A stretch of DNA of 64,000 nt from G965216255 sp965216255 (GTDB lineage Bacteria; Bacteroidota; Rhodothermia; Rhodothermales; Bin80). Shown in pieces: positions 27,701-36,647 of the stretch; position 1 is the first letter of the stretch; every line of letters begins with the position of its first letter. A program made the translations under genes and the position numbers. The stretch spans positions 806,001 to 870,000 of the forward strand of contig OZ244148.1 of the NCBI GenBank assembly GCA_965216255.1, in the 5' to 3' direction. Below the pieces are notes generated by a model. The model searched no databases and was not told the DNA's origin. It saw only the letters and a list, made by a program, of their open reading frames with translations.

Positions 27701-28186
27701 AAAAAGCACGAGCTACCATATATTCAGAAAGAATGACGGCTCAGCGGTGACGTAGCCACGCATTGAACGGTGCCGTTGCAGGAATGCCGGTGACCGCATC
27801 TAATTTTGCGACACACAAGTGGAATTATGCTCTGGGAATATTGCTGCGGCCATCGGCGGTCTACATACTATCGCTCGGACACAGATCTTGGCAGCACCGC
27901 CGCCTGCGCTTGAGCACAATCACAGTTAGTATCATCTGACCCGACGTGCCAAATCATCCAATCGCCTCCAATCACATCTCAGAAATCATTTGTCAAGTCC
28001 TGCTTATGATACGGGGCAGGGCAAGGTCTAGCCATAGCCCCCCGGCGACGCAACGCCAAAAAAATAGAGCGGAACATAGAGGCAGGAATACATTATTCTT
28101 GCGTCATTCGCTGGCTGAAAGCCCGACATACTTAATGGCAGACGGGTGCCCGGTCCCGCCAGAGCCGACAGCACCGGAGTGCAGAC
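27701..28186. other. BREX upstream region, no gene seen
   Basis: 486 bp between the transposase graveyard and brxA. No WYL-type regulator gene (brxR) is present here, although many BREX loci have one upstream. The region must carry the BREX promoter; AT-rich patches occur at 27700-27730 and 28060-28130 but I cannot name the boxes. A GGAG at 28176-28179 is a likely ribosome-binding site for the TTG start of brxA. Confidence 0.5.
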
Positions 28187-28891
28187 TTGACGGACCTATT
28201 TCAGATTGTACCGAAAACACTTGGGCCTGCCAATCCATCCTTTGGTGCAGCAGGATTTAATTCGACTCTTGATGCGGCGCAGGAACGACTTGTGGGCAAG
28301 AGCAGATACCAGTCAACCATCTCTTCCGCGGGACTCAGAGTCGCCGATAGTCGCATCGTCGCGAGATTACTATTGGAAGGCGCTGACAAGCACGCATGGC
28401 GCTACGCAATTGTGGAGGACAACTCGCTCCAAATACGAACTGCACAGGCGGCGGCAAAGATAGCCGGCCTACTTCGAGCTCGGCTTGTGCTCATGGGACC
28501 CGCCATCTGGCAAATGATAAGCGAGGGGTCAAGGACACTGGCCATGCACGCCTGCCTTGCCGCAGCCATCAAGCATAGCCCGCTGCTTGGAGATTACCTC
28601 GACCTGGTCCTTAGAGAAAAATATCGGCTTTTTGCTCCGGCCCTTACGCGTGCCAACTGGACCCACTTTGTTGATGACTGCCGCGGAAGAGACCCGGAGA
28701 TGGCGAAATGGAGCGATTCCACCGTACAGAGCCTGCGAGCGGTTGTGCATGGCATATTAGCAAATGTGGGTTATGTGGACAGCATCCGCACTCTTCGACT
28801 TCAGTCGGCGCACATTGCCAGAGAAGTGCTGGAGTATCTTAGAGAGGAGCGCGAGCACTATGTATTGCGCTGCATATCGGTCCACCCATGA
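28187..28891 (+). CDS. brxA: BREX protein BrxA (DUF1819)
   Basis: 234 residues. The DUF1819 pattern is clear: YQSTISSAGLRVADSRIVAR, then EDNSLQIRTAQAAAKIAGLL and YLDLVLREKYRLFAPALTRA. BrxA is a small DNA-binding component of type I BREX. The start is a TTG at 28187 with GGAG spaced seven bases upstream; no in-frame ATG or GTG lies before it after the stop at 28133. The first 40 residues are longer than in many homologues, so a later start is possible. The stop overlaps the brxB ATG (ATGA). First gene of the BREX operon. Confidence 0.88.
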   Translation: MTDLFQIVPKTLGPANPSFGAAGFNSTLDAAQERLVGKSRYQSTISSAGLRVADSRIVARLLLEGADKHAWRYAIVEDNSLQIRTAQAAAKIAGLLRARLVLMGPAIWQMISEGSRTLAMHACLAAAIKHSPLLGDYLDLVLREKYRLFAPALTRANWTHFVDDCRGRDPEMAKWSDSTVQSLRAVVHGILANVGYVDSIRTLRLQSAHIAREVLEYLREEREHYVLRCISVHP

Positions 28892-29475
28892 ATGAGACTC
28901 TGCGCAGGCGGCTGAATGGGATCTACGACCGCATTACAACGGAAAAATTCCTCGCAGCCCGCGGGATCGGCAACGAAATTGCGTTCTATGTCTTCGACTA
29001 TCCCCCATGCGAGGAATTGGTCGTACGCGAACACATCCATATACTCGAGGAAAGGCTTCGAAGTGCCAAACCCGACCTAAGGTTTGCCTCCATCGGCCTA
29101 TTTGCATTCCTGATCGATTACCTCAAGGACCGGAGACTGCTAGAAAAGTGCTTTCGTCTACAACGCGAGAAGGGCGATGAGGCACTTCAAGAGGCACTCA
29201 AGGGAGTGCTTAACCCCAGTAAGGTGGCGAACCGCTTTGCTGAAATCGTGCGTCCCGACACCCTCAGCCTAGTGCTATTGCATGGTCTGGGAAGCGCTTA
29301 CCCCCTGCTCAGGACGCATGACCTGCTCAGCAATCTGCATCCTCACATGGACCGAACACCATTGGTCCTGTTTTTTCCCGGACTATATACGGACGGACGG
29401 CTGCGACTTTTCGGCGGAGCGGCGCAGTCAACGGAAGAGTACCATTATTACCGAGCCCTAAGGCTCATTGACTAG
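28888..29475 (+). CDS. brxB: BREX protein BrxB (DUF1788)
   Basis: 195 residues matching DUF1788: LRRRLNGIYDRITTEKFLAA, NEIAFYVFDYPPCEELVVRE, then PLVLFFPGLYTDGRLRLFGG and the ending YYRALRLI. Known as an essential component of type I BREX, biochemical role unclear. It overlaps brxA by 4 bp and ends 11 bp before brxC. Confidence 0.92.
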   Translation: MNETLRRRLNGIYDRITTEKFLAARGIGNEIAFYVFDYPPCEELVVREHIHILEERLRSAKPDLRFASIGLFAFLIDYLKDRRLLEKCFRLQREKGDEALQEALKGVLNPSKVANRFAEIVRPDTLSLVLLHGLGSAYPLLRTHDLLSNLHPHMDRTPLVLFFPGLYTDGRLRLFGGAAQSTEEYHYYRALRLID

Positions 29476-29486
29476 ACCGAGCACAC

Positions 29487-32400
29487 ATGCTAATCAAGGA
29501 CCTCTTTCAAAAGGATATTGCACGACATCTCAATGGCGTGATTAAGGCGGACCAGCTCGACGAATCTTCCGTGTGGCAGGAGCTGGAAGAATTCGTTGTT
29601 ACGCAAGAGCTTGACCAACACCTGCATCGCTTCTTCGGCAACTACACGGATGCCCTGGATAGAAGCGGAGATCCGGACGTGGCAGGCAACATCGGAGTCT
29701 GGGTTTCCGGGTTCTTCGGCTCAGGCAAGTCGCATTTCATCAAGGTGCTGTCATATCTGCTGAAAAATGATGTCCACAGCTTCGAGGGCCAGGCGCGGGA
29801 GGCCGTTTCGTTCTTCGATTCCAAGATTACGGATCATATCCTCCTCGGAGAAATCAAGCGTGCGGCGGCTTCCAATACAGATGTTATCCTCTTCAATATC
29901 GACAGCAAGGCGGATCACGGAAAAGGAGGAGATGCCCTGCTACAGGTGTTTCTCAAAGTTCTCAATGAGCTTGCGGGGTACAGTAGTGACTATCCCTATC
30001 TCGCACACATAGAGCGCGGCCTCGACGAACGGGGTATGCTCGAGGCATTCCATTCTGCCTACCGTGATCAGGCCGAAGCCGAATGGACGGAGGAACGGGA
30101 CTTCTGGAGGTTCAACCGGGACAAGGTCATTAAGGCGTTGGCCGAGGCCACGGGGCAGAGCGCAGCCGACTGCGAAAAGTGGATTGACGGGGCGGGGGAA
30201 CAGTTCCCCCTCACTATTGAGAATTTCAGTAAGTGGGTCCGGGAATTTATTGACAGAAAGGGACCGTCGCACCGCATTATCTTTCTGGTGGACGAAGTGG
30301 GACAGTTCATAGGCACTGACACTCAACTCATGCTGAGCCTGCAAACAATTACTGAAGAGCTCGGGACCGCATGTGGCGGGCGGGCTTGGATCGTGGTCAC
30401 GTCGCAGGAAGACATCGACGCCGTCCTGGGTGATACCGAGCGCTCCAAGGCCAACGACTTTTCCAAGATTCAGGGACGGTTCCGAACGCGTCTTTCGCTC
30501 TCCAGCGCAAACGTGGACGAAGTAATCCAGAAGCGGCTCCTGGCCAAGAAACCGGGCGTACTAAGCAGGTTAGAGGCCGAGTATCGGGAGAAGGGAGACA
30601 TCCTGAAGAATCAACTGTCCTTTCGCGATGTCGGAATGACGCTAGAACAGTATAGCAGCGCCGACGACTTCGTTCGGAACTATCCCGTAGCTCCCTACCA
30701 ATTCAAGCTGCTGCAGAAGATTTTCGAGGCCATTCGCAAGGCGGGTGCCACCGGCCTGCATCTTGCGCAAGGTGAGCGGTCTCTTCTTGACGCCTTTCAG
30801 CAAGCCATCCAATCCTATTCCGACCGCGAGGTAGGCATTCTAGTTACACTGTACCAGTTCTATCCCGCCATCGAGAACTTTCTGGACACCGCGGTAAAGC
30901 GCACCATCGAGTATTCCACGCAGAACCCGGCCCTTCAGCCGTTTGATGCCAAGCTGCTCCAAGTATTGTTTCTTATCCGTTATGTGGATGAAGTCAAGGG
31001 CAACGTCGATAATCTTACTACCCTGTGTATGTACGAAGTGGACGCCCCAAGGCTCGAACTGCGGCGAAAGGTGGAGGCAGGACTCAGGCGTCTGGAGGCT
31101 CAGACCCTCGTCAACCGCAGCGACGATGTCTACTATTACCTCACAAGTGAGGAGCAAGACATTAACCGAGAAATACACCGCATAGACATTGATAGCAGCG
31201 ACATGGCTAGGTTGCTAGGCGCATTGATTTTCGAGGATGTCCTGGAGGACTACAAGAAGCACCGCTACCGCCTCAACAAGGTGGACTTTCCCTTCAACAG
31301 GATATCCGATGGACACCCATACAGGAGCCGTTCAGAAGGGGCACTGGTAGTCTCAGTAATTACGCCGCTCTCGGATGGGTATGAGGCGTATCTCGACCCA
31401 GCGCGATGCGTGTTCGAGAGCACGCGGGAGAATGGCCAGATCATCATTCGCCTCCGAGAGGATGATGCGTTTGAGGGCGAGCTCAGCAAGTATCTTCGCA
31501 CCGACAAATACCTGCGTGCCAAGGACGATGGGACGCTTTCACCCGCAACGCTACGGATTCACCAAGATCTTGCAGACCAGAATCGCCGTCGCCGCAAGCG
31601 TATAGTGTCGCAGTTGAGCGAAACGATCACGAATGCCGAATACTTCGTGGTCGGAGCATCCCTTGCGACCAACAGCCAAGATCCCAAGCGGGCGGTTGAC
31701 GAGGCGCTGGAATACCTTATTCGAAATACGTATTCGAAGATGGAGTACCTGGACCGATACCAAGAGGACCCACGTGCGGAAGCGATCACGGTGCTGCGCC
31801 AGTATGCAAGCAGGCAAAGCGTCCTTGCGCTAAATGCAGATGGCAGCAATAAGCGTGCTCTGGAGGACCTGGGCGACCACATCAGGCTAAGCTCTGAGGC
31901 GAACCGCAGGGTCGTTCTCTACGACTTGGTGGATTCTCGCATCAAGCGACCTTACGGATGGCCGTATTGGGAAATCATTCTGCTACTTTCCAGGCTCGTA
32001 GCGAGAGGCGAAGTACAATTCATCGAGGCCGGAGAGGCGATTGCTAAGGAGCGGCTGGCAGATACACTCACGAGCAGAAGCAAGTGGAAGAATATCGTTG
32101 TAAGGTCGCGGAAGGCCATTGCCCTCGATCTTGCGAAGAAGGCAAAGCATCTCGGGCAACGCCTGTTTCCCGAAATGGGACCGGAAGACGCGGAGGAGTT
32201 ACTGGACTTCTTGCGAGACCATTTGGTTCGCTGGCGTTCGGCGCTAACTCGATTCCAAGAGCTGCAGCGAGTCGGCAATTATCCAGGGGGCAAAGAGATA
32301 ACTGCTGCCATGAGGGCACTGGAGCGCGTGCTCCGCGGCACAGGGGGCAGTGCATTCTTCCAGCAATTTATCGGCGCCGAGCAAGAACTCCAGGAAGCCA

Positions 32401-33035
32401 TGGAGGCCACCGATGATCTGCGGCATTTCCACGAGCACCAGCACCCGTTGTGGGAGCGCCTTTGCGCGACGCTCCAAGAGTTCAGCCACAATGAATTGGA
32501 ACTCGGCGAGCATGAAGAGGCCGGTTCAAGTCTGCAACGTCTTAAGGAAATTCGCAGTGCTGCCCGGCCGCATGCGATGATCAAGGAAGTTGACACCCTG
32601 ATCAGCACGGTTCAGCAGGTAAACGTCAGATTCTTGAAGGAGCGGCGCGAGGCGGCTCAAGAAAGAATTGATGAGGCACGGGAAGCAATTCACAGAGAGC
32701 TGAAGCTAGCATCTGCTAACGCCCAGCTTCAGTCATACAGCCTTGCCCCACTGCAGCGCCTTAGCCAACGTGTTTCCTCATCAACGAGCCTTGCCCATAT
32801 AGCCCAGATTGAGGCAGAAGCCGAGCCGTGCAAGTCCGCCGCCTTTGAACAAATCGCCGAATTCGTTCAAACTATTGACGGACCGAAGCCCAAGCCGCGG
32901 CGCGTAGTTCGTCCGGCTACGCTTGTGAAATCGGAGTTGCTAGAATCGCAGGCAGACGTTGACGCATTTCTGGGAGTACTGCGTGATAGGCTCATGGACG
33001 CCATTGCGTGTAATGAGCGAATCGAAATCGGTTAG
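29487..33035 (+). CDS. brxC: BREX P-loop ATPase BrxC
   Basis: 1,182 residues, normal length. The start MLIKDLFQKDIARHLNGVIK is typical. Walker A is GFFGSGKS at 75-82 and a Walker B-like IIFLVDEVGQFIG lies near residue 265. The C-terminal third is largely coiled (REAAQERIDEAREAIHREL and neighbours). BrxC is the large AAA-like ATPase needed for both methylation and phage exclusion in type I BREX. The ATG is 11 bp after brxB and the stop is 6 bp before pglX. Confidence 0.95.
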   Translation: MLIKDLFQKDIARHLNGVIKADQLDESSVWQELEEFVVTQELDQHLHRFFGNYTDALDRSGDPDVAGNIGVWVSGFFGSGKSHFIKVLSYLLKNDVHSFEGQAREAVSFFDSKITDHILLGEIKRAAASNTDVILFNIDSKADHGKGGDALLQVFLKVLNELAGYSSDYPYLAHIERGLDERGMLEAFHSAYRDQAEAEWTEERDFWRFNRDKVIKALAEATGQSAADCEKWIDGAGEQFPLTIENFSKWVREFIDRKGPSHRIIFLVDEVGQFIGTDTQLMLSLQTITEELGTACGGRAWIVVTSQEDIDAVLGDTERSKANDFSKIQGRFRTRLSLSSANVDEVIQKRLLAKKPGVLSRLEAEYREKGDILKNQLSFRDVGMTLEQYSSADDFVRNYPVAPYQFKLLQKIFEAIRKAGATGLHLAQGERSLLDAFQQAIQSYSDREVGILVTLYQFYPAIENFLDTAVKRTIEYSTQNPALQPFDAKLLQVLFLIRYVDEVKGNVDNLTTLCMYEVDAPRLELRRKVEAGLRRLEAQTLVNRSDDVYYYLTSEEQDINREIHRIDIDSSDMARLLGALIFEDVLEDYKKHRYRLNKVDFPFNRISDGHPYRSRSEGALVVSVITPLSDGYEAYLDPARCVFESTRENGQIIIRLREDDAFEGELSKYLRTDKYLRAKDDGTLSPATLRIHQDLADQNRRRRKRIVSQLSETITNAEYFVVGASLATNSQDPKRAVDEALEYLIRNTYSKMEYLDRYQEDPRAEAITVLRQYASRQSVLALNADGSNKRALEDLGDHIRLSSEANRRVVLYDLVDSRIKRPYGWPYWEIILLLSRLVARGEVQFIEAGEAIAKERLADTLTSRSKWKNIVVRSRKAIALDLAKKAKHLGQRLFPEMGPEDAEELLDFLRDHLVRWRSALTRFQELQRVGNYPGGKEITAAMRALERVLRGTGGSAFFQQFIGAEQELQEAMEATDDLRHFHEHQHPLWERLCATLQEFSHNELELGEHEEAGSSLQRLKEIRSAARPHAMIKEVDTLISTVQQVNVRFLKERREAAQERIDEAREAIHRELKLASANAQLQSYSLAPLQRLSQRVSSSTSLAHIAQIEAEAEPCKSAAFEQIAEFVQTIDGPKPKPRRVVRPATLVKSELLESQADVDAFLGVLRDRLMDAIACNERIEIG

Positions 33036-33041
33036 CGATCC

Positions 33042-36000
33042 ATGAACCTAAGCAGGCTTAAGTCTTACGCCCAAAAGGCACGGCGAGATTTCATTAGGGC
33101 TGTAACGGAAAGGGCGGCCGAGTACGGCCTCACGGAGGTAGGAGTAGAGCCGCTGGTTCTGCGCGGAGACATTGCCCTTATAGGTGACCGAAAGTTCCCC
33201 GGCACTATTGTGCAACCCCGTAGGCAGCTAGAGGATCTCATCCAGCGCAAGGGGTTTGGCCCAGTGATAGAAGAATTGGCCTACACGTGGTTCAACCGGA
33301 TAGTTGCCATTCGCTACATGGAGTTGCACGATTTCCTGGGCCACGAGATGCGGGTCCTTAGCCATCCCGATGGCCAGGAACACCCAGAAATCCTACAACG
33401 CGCCCATGAAGTAAACCTGCCGGGTCTCGACAGGAATGAGGTGGTCGAACTCAAACTTTGCGGAACCCGGGATGAAAAGCTTTACCGTCTATTAATTCTT
33501 GCGCAGTGCAACGCGCTGCACAGAGCGATGCCGTTCCTATTCGATCCGATCGGAAGCGGGACCGAGCTGCTTCTCCCCCGTAACCTTCTGCGCAAGGATT
33601 CTTTGGTTTACCAATTGGTGCACGCCATTGATGAAAGCGCCTGGAATGAAATTGAAATAGTCGGCTGGCTTTACCAGTTCTATATATCGGAACGAAAGGA
33701 TGAAGTGATCGGAAAGGTCGTGGCGTCAGAGGACATTCCTGCCGCCACGCAGCTTTTCACACCCAACTGGATTGTCAAGTACCTGGTGCAGAATTCGCTT
33801 GGCGCGGCATGGCTGGCTACCTATCCTGAGTCTGGCATCGCCGAGGTAATGGACTATTATATAGCACCAGCCGCGCAGGATGAAGACGTACGGGCAGCGC
33901 TTGCTTCGATTACGCCAGAGACGCTTGAGCCTGAAGAGCTTGCACTCTTAGATCCGGCCGCTGGCTCCGGGCACATCCTTGTCGAGGCCTATGACCTATT
34001 TAAGGTCATATATCTGGAGCGTGGCTACAGAAGGCAGGAAATACCGCGACTGATTCTCGAGAAAAATCTGTTTGGGCTGGACATCGATCAACGAGCCGCC
34101 CAGCTTGCCAGTTTTGCGCTAATGATGAAGGCCCAATCTGACGACGAGGAATTGCTTTCACGTGGTGTTACGCCCAACATAGTGGGATTTGTCAATGGAA
34201 CCGGCCTTGACGTGGGGCACCTGAGTCAAGGCTTGCCACTCTCCGACTATGGACTTGTCCAGCACGATCTACTAGTGCTCAAGGAGCTGTTTCTGCACGC
34301 AACAACGTTCGGCTCGCTCATCCAGGTGCCCAAGGAACTGGCAGCCAAGCTGCCTTCACTACGACGGCTCTGCGAGGCAACTAGCCGCGATTCCTTTGTG
34401 TCGAATGCCCTTCGGCTGCTAGGTCATCTGGTTCGGCAGACAGAATTGCTTGCCCGGCGGTACGACGTAATCGCAGCCAATCCGCCGTATATGGCGAGCA
34501 AATACCATGGACGTCACCTAAGGCCATTCCTGAAAAAGCATTACAAGGGCTACGACAGGGATCTTTTTTCTGCATTCATAGACAGAAGTCTCGCACTAAG
34601 CAGACCGCACGGCCGGCTGGGTTTCATGTCTCCGTTTGTGTGGATGTTTATTTCTACGCACGAACATCTTCGTACGCGACTGATCGATTTGGAGACCTTA
34701 ACGTCTCTGGTGCAGCTCGAATACTCTGGATTCGACGGCGCAACTGTGCCTATCTGTACCTTCATTCTATCGAAGGGACATATAGCCAGACACAAAGGCT
34801 GCTTCATCCGGCTTACGGACTTTCGAGGTTCTAAGAATCAAGGGCCGAAAACACTTGAAGCAATTCGTAATCGCGATTGTGGTTGGTTCTTTGAAGCCGT
34901 GCCAGACTCATTCCATACGATCCCTGGTAGCCCGATTGCATACTGGGTCAGCGAGAGATTTCGGGACGTATTTGCGATTGGCACGCCTCTGGGAGAGCTG
35001 GTGGAAGCCCGCCAAGGACTGGGTACCGCCAACAATGATCTCTTCTTGCGCCGCTGGTGGGAAGTGGATATCGAAAAATGCGGATTCGGCATGAGTAGCC
35101 GGGAAGAGGCACTGCAATCTGGCAAGAAATGGTTTCCATGCAACAAAGGGGGACCATTCAGAAAATGGTATGGTAATCAGGAATACTTGATAAACTGGCA
35201 ACAGGACGGACGCGCCATTCGGGCCTTTGGAACGGAGGACGGTGGTCGGCCACGGTCGGTAGTGCGCAACCCGGATTACTATTTTAGAGAAGCTTTGACC
35301 TGGTCTCTCGTCACCTCTGGACCGACATCGTTTCGGTTAATAGATAGGGGTAGCATACATGACACCGCTGGGCATTCAGCGTTTAGTTTTTCCATAGTAG
35401 CACGCTCTTTACTTGCAGGCTATTGCAATACACCAATTGTGAAGCCCATTGTAGGCACACTGAATCCGACACTAAACTTTCAAATCGGTGACTTTGTCAA
35501 ACTTCCGTTTATCCAAAATACGAATGACCAGCTTGCCCACGCCGTTATTCGAAATGTTGATGTACTTTCTAAGATCGCGCGTAGAGACTGGAATGCCTCC
35601 GAACATTCATGGGACTTCCAGTCTAATTCGATATTGGGCCCGTCGTCCAACCATCACTCCACCATTGAATCAAGTTACCATGTGTGGATCGCGGAGAACA
35701 AAGACACCGTAGCCGAAACAAAACGCCTTGAAGAGGAAAACAACCGACTCTTCATTGAAACGTACGGCCTTACCGCTGAGCTCTCACCCGAGGTACCAAT
35801 TGAGGAAATCACCCTTACGGTAAACCCCGCCTACAGATATCGAAGAGATAGAGGCCTGACCGAATCGGAGAGATGGGCCCGTTTCCGCCGGGACACTACG
35901 GCTGAGATTGTCTCCTACGCGGTCGGTTGCATGATGGGACGCTACAGCCTGGACGAGCCGGGCCTCGCATACACAAGAAGTGATGGCACGGGCTTCGACC

Positions 36001-36647
36001 CGCACCTGTATTCCAGTTTCCCGGCAGACGACGATGGCATAGTCCCGATAACAGACGACGCGTGGTTTGAAGATGACGCGGCAAATCGCTTCATCAAATT
36101 CGTTGCAACTGCGTGGGACCCGGCGCATCTGGAAGAAAATCTCTCCTTCGTGGCAAAAAGCTTGTCGTCTACAAGAGCCGATTCCAGCCGCGATACACTC
36201 CGGCGCTACTTCGCCACTGGTTTCTACAAGGACCATCTCGCGACCTATAAGAAGCGCCCGATCTACTGGCTCTTTACCTGCGGCAGAGGAAGAGCCTTCC
36301 AATGTCTTGTTTACCTGCACCGCTATAACGAAGGCACGCTGGCGCGCATGCGCACCGAGTACGTAATTCCGCTGCAGGGCTTGATCGCATCCCGGATTCA
36401 CCAATTGGGGCAAGACGTGAACGCCACTACAATCAGGGCGCGCCGCCGGAGGCTGGATAAGGAGCGAGAGAAACTGTCGAGACAACAGGAAGAGCTTCGG
36501 ACCTTTGACGAGAAGCTCCGCTACTTCGCCGACATGCGCATTCGGCTTGACCTGGATGACGGCGTGAAGGTCAATTACGGAAAGTTCGGCGATTTGCTGT
36601 CTGACGTGAAGAGCGTAACAGGCAAGCGGCCAGAATCATGGAAGTAG
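33042..36647 (+). CDS. pglX: BREX N6-adenine DNA methyltransferase PglX
   Basis: 1,201 residues, normal length. The AdoMet-binding motif LLDPAAGSGH (D304) and the catalytic NPPY at 480-483 (IAANPPYMASKYHGRHL) are intact. The C-terminal half would recognise the asymmetric BREX target. Residues 1120-1160 are a charged coiled-coil (RRRRLDKEREKLSRQQEELR). PglX marks host DNA so that BREX spares it. It overlaps pglZ by 10 bp. No frameshift, homopolymer or inverted-repeat switch that would suggest phase variation was seen inside the gene. Confidence 0.96.
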   Translation: MNLSRLKSYAQKARRDFIRAVTERAAEYGLTEVGVEPLVLRGDIALIGDRKFPGTIVQPRRQLEDLIQRKGFGPVIEELAYTWFNRIVAIRYMELHDFLGHEMRVLSHPDGQEHPEILQRAHEVNLPGLDRNEVVELKLCGTRDEKLYRLLILAQCNALHRAMPFLFDPIGSGTELLLPRNLLRKDSLVYQLVHAIDESAWNEIEIVGWLYQFYISERKDEVIGKVVASEDIPAATQLFTPNWIVKYLVQNSLGAAWLATYPESGIAEVMDYYIAPAAQDEDVRAALASITPETLEPEELALLDPAAGSGHILVEAYDLFKVIYLERGYRRQEIPRLILEKNLFGLDIDQRAAQLASFALMMKAQSDDEELLSRGVTPNIVGFVNGTGLDVGHLSQGLPLSDYGLVQHDLLVLKELFLHATTFGSLIQVPKELAAKLPSLRRLCEATSRDSFVSNALRLLGHLVRQTELLARRYDVIAANPPYMASKYHGRHLRPFLKKHYKGYDRDLFSAFIDRSLALSRPHGRLGFMSPFVWMFISTHEHLRTRLIDLETLTSLVQLEYSGFDGATVPICTFILSKGHIARHKGCFIRLTDFRGSKNQGPKTLEAIRNRDCGWFFEAVPDSFHTIPGSPIAYWVSERFRDVFAIGTPLGELVEARQGLGTANNDLFLRRWWEVDIEKCGFGMSSREEALQSGKKWFPCNKGGPFRKWYGNQEYLINWQQDGRAIRAFGTEDGGRPRSVVRNPDYYFREALTWSLVTSGPTSFRLIDRGSIHDTAGHSAFSFSIVARSLLAGYCNTPIVKPIVGTLNPTLNFQIGDFVKLPFIQNTNDQLAHAVIRNVDVLSKIARRDWNASEHSWDFQSNSILGPSSNHHSTIESSYHVWIAENKDTVAETKRLEEENNRLFIETYGLTAELSPEVPIEEITLTVNPAYRYRRDRGLTESERWARFRRDTTAEIVSYAVGCMMGRYSLDEPGLAYTRSDGTGFDPHLYSSFPADDDGIVPITDDAWFEDDAANRFIKFVATAWDPAHLEENLSFVAKSLSSTRADSSRDTLRRYFATGFYKDHLATYKKRPIYWLFTCGRGRAFQCLVYLHRYNEGTLARMRTEYVIPLQGLIASRIHQLGQDVNATTIRARRRRLDKEREKLSRQQEELRTFDEKLRYFADMRIRLDLDDGVKVNYGKFGDLLSDVKSVTGKRPESWK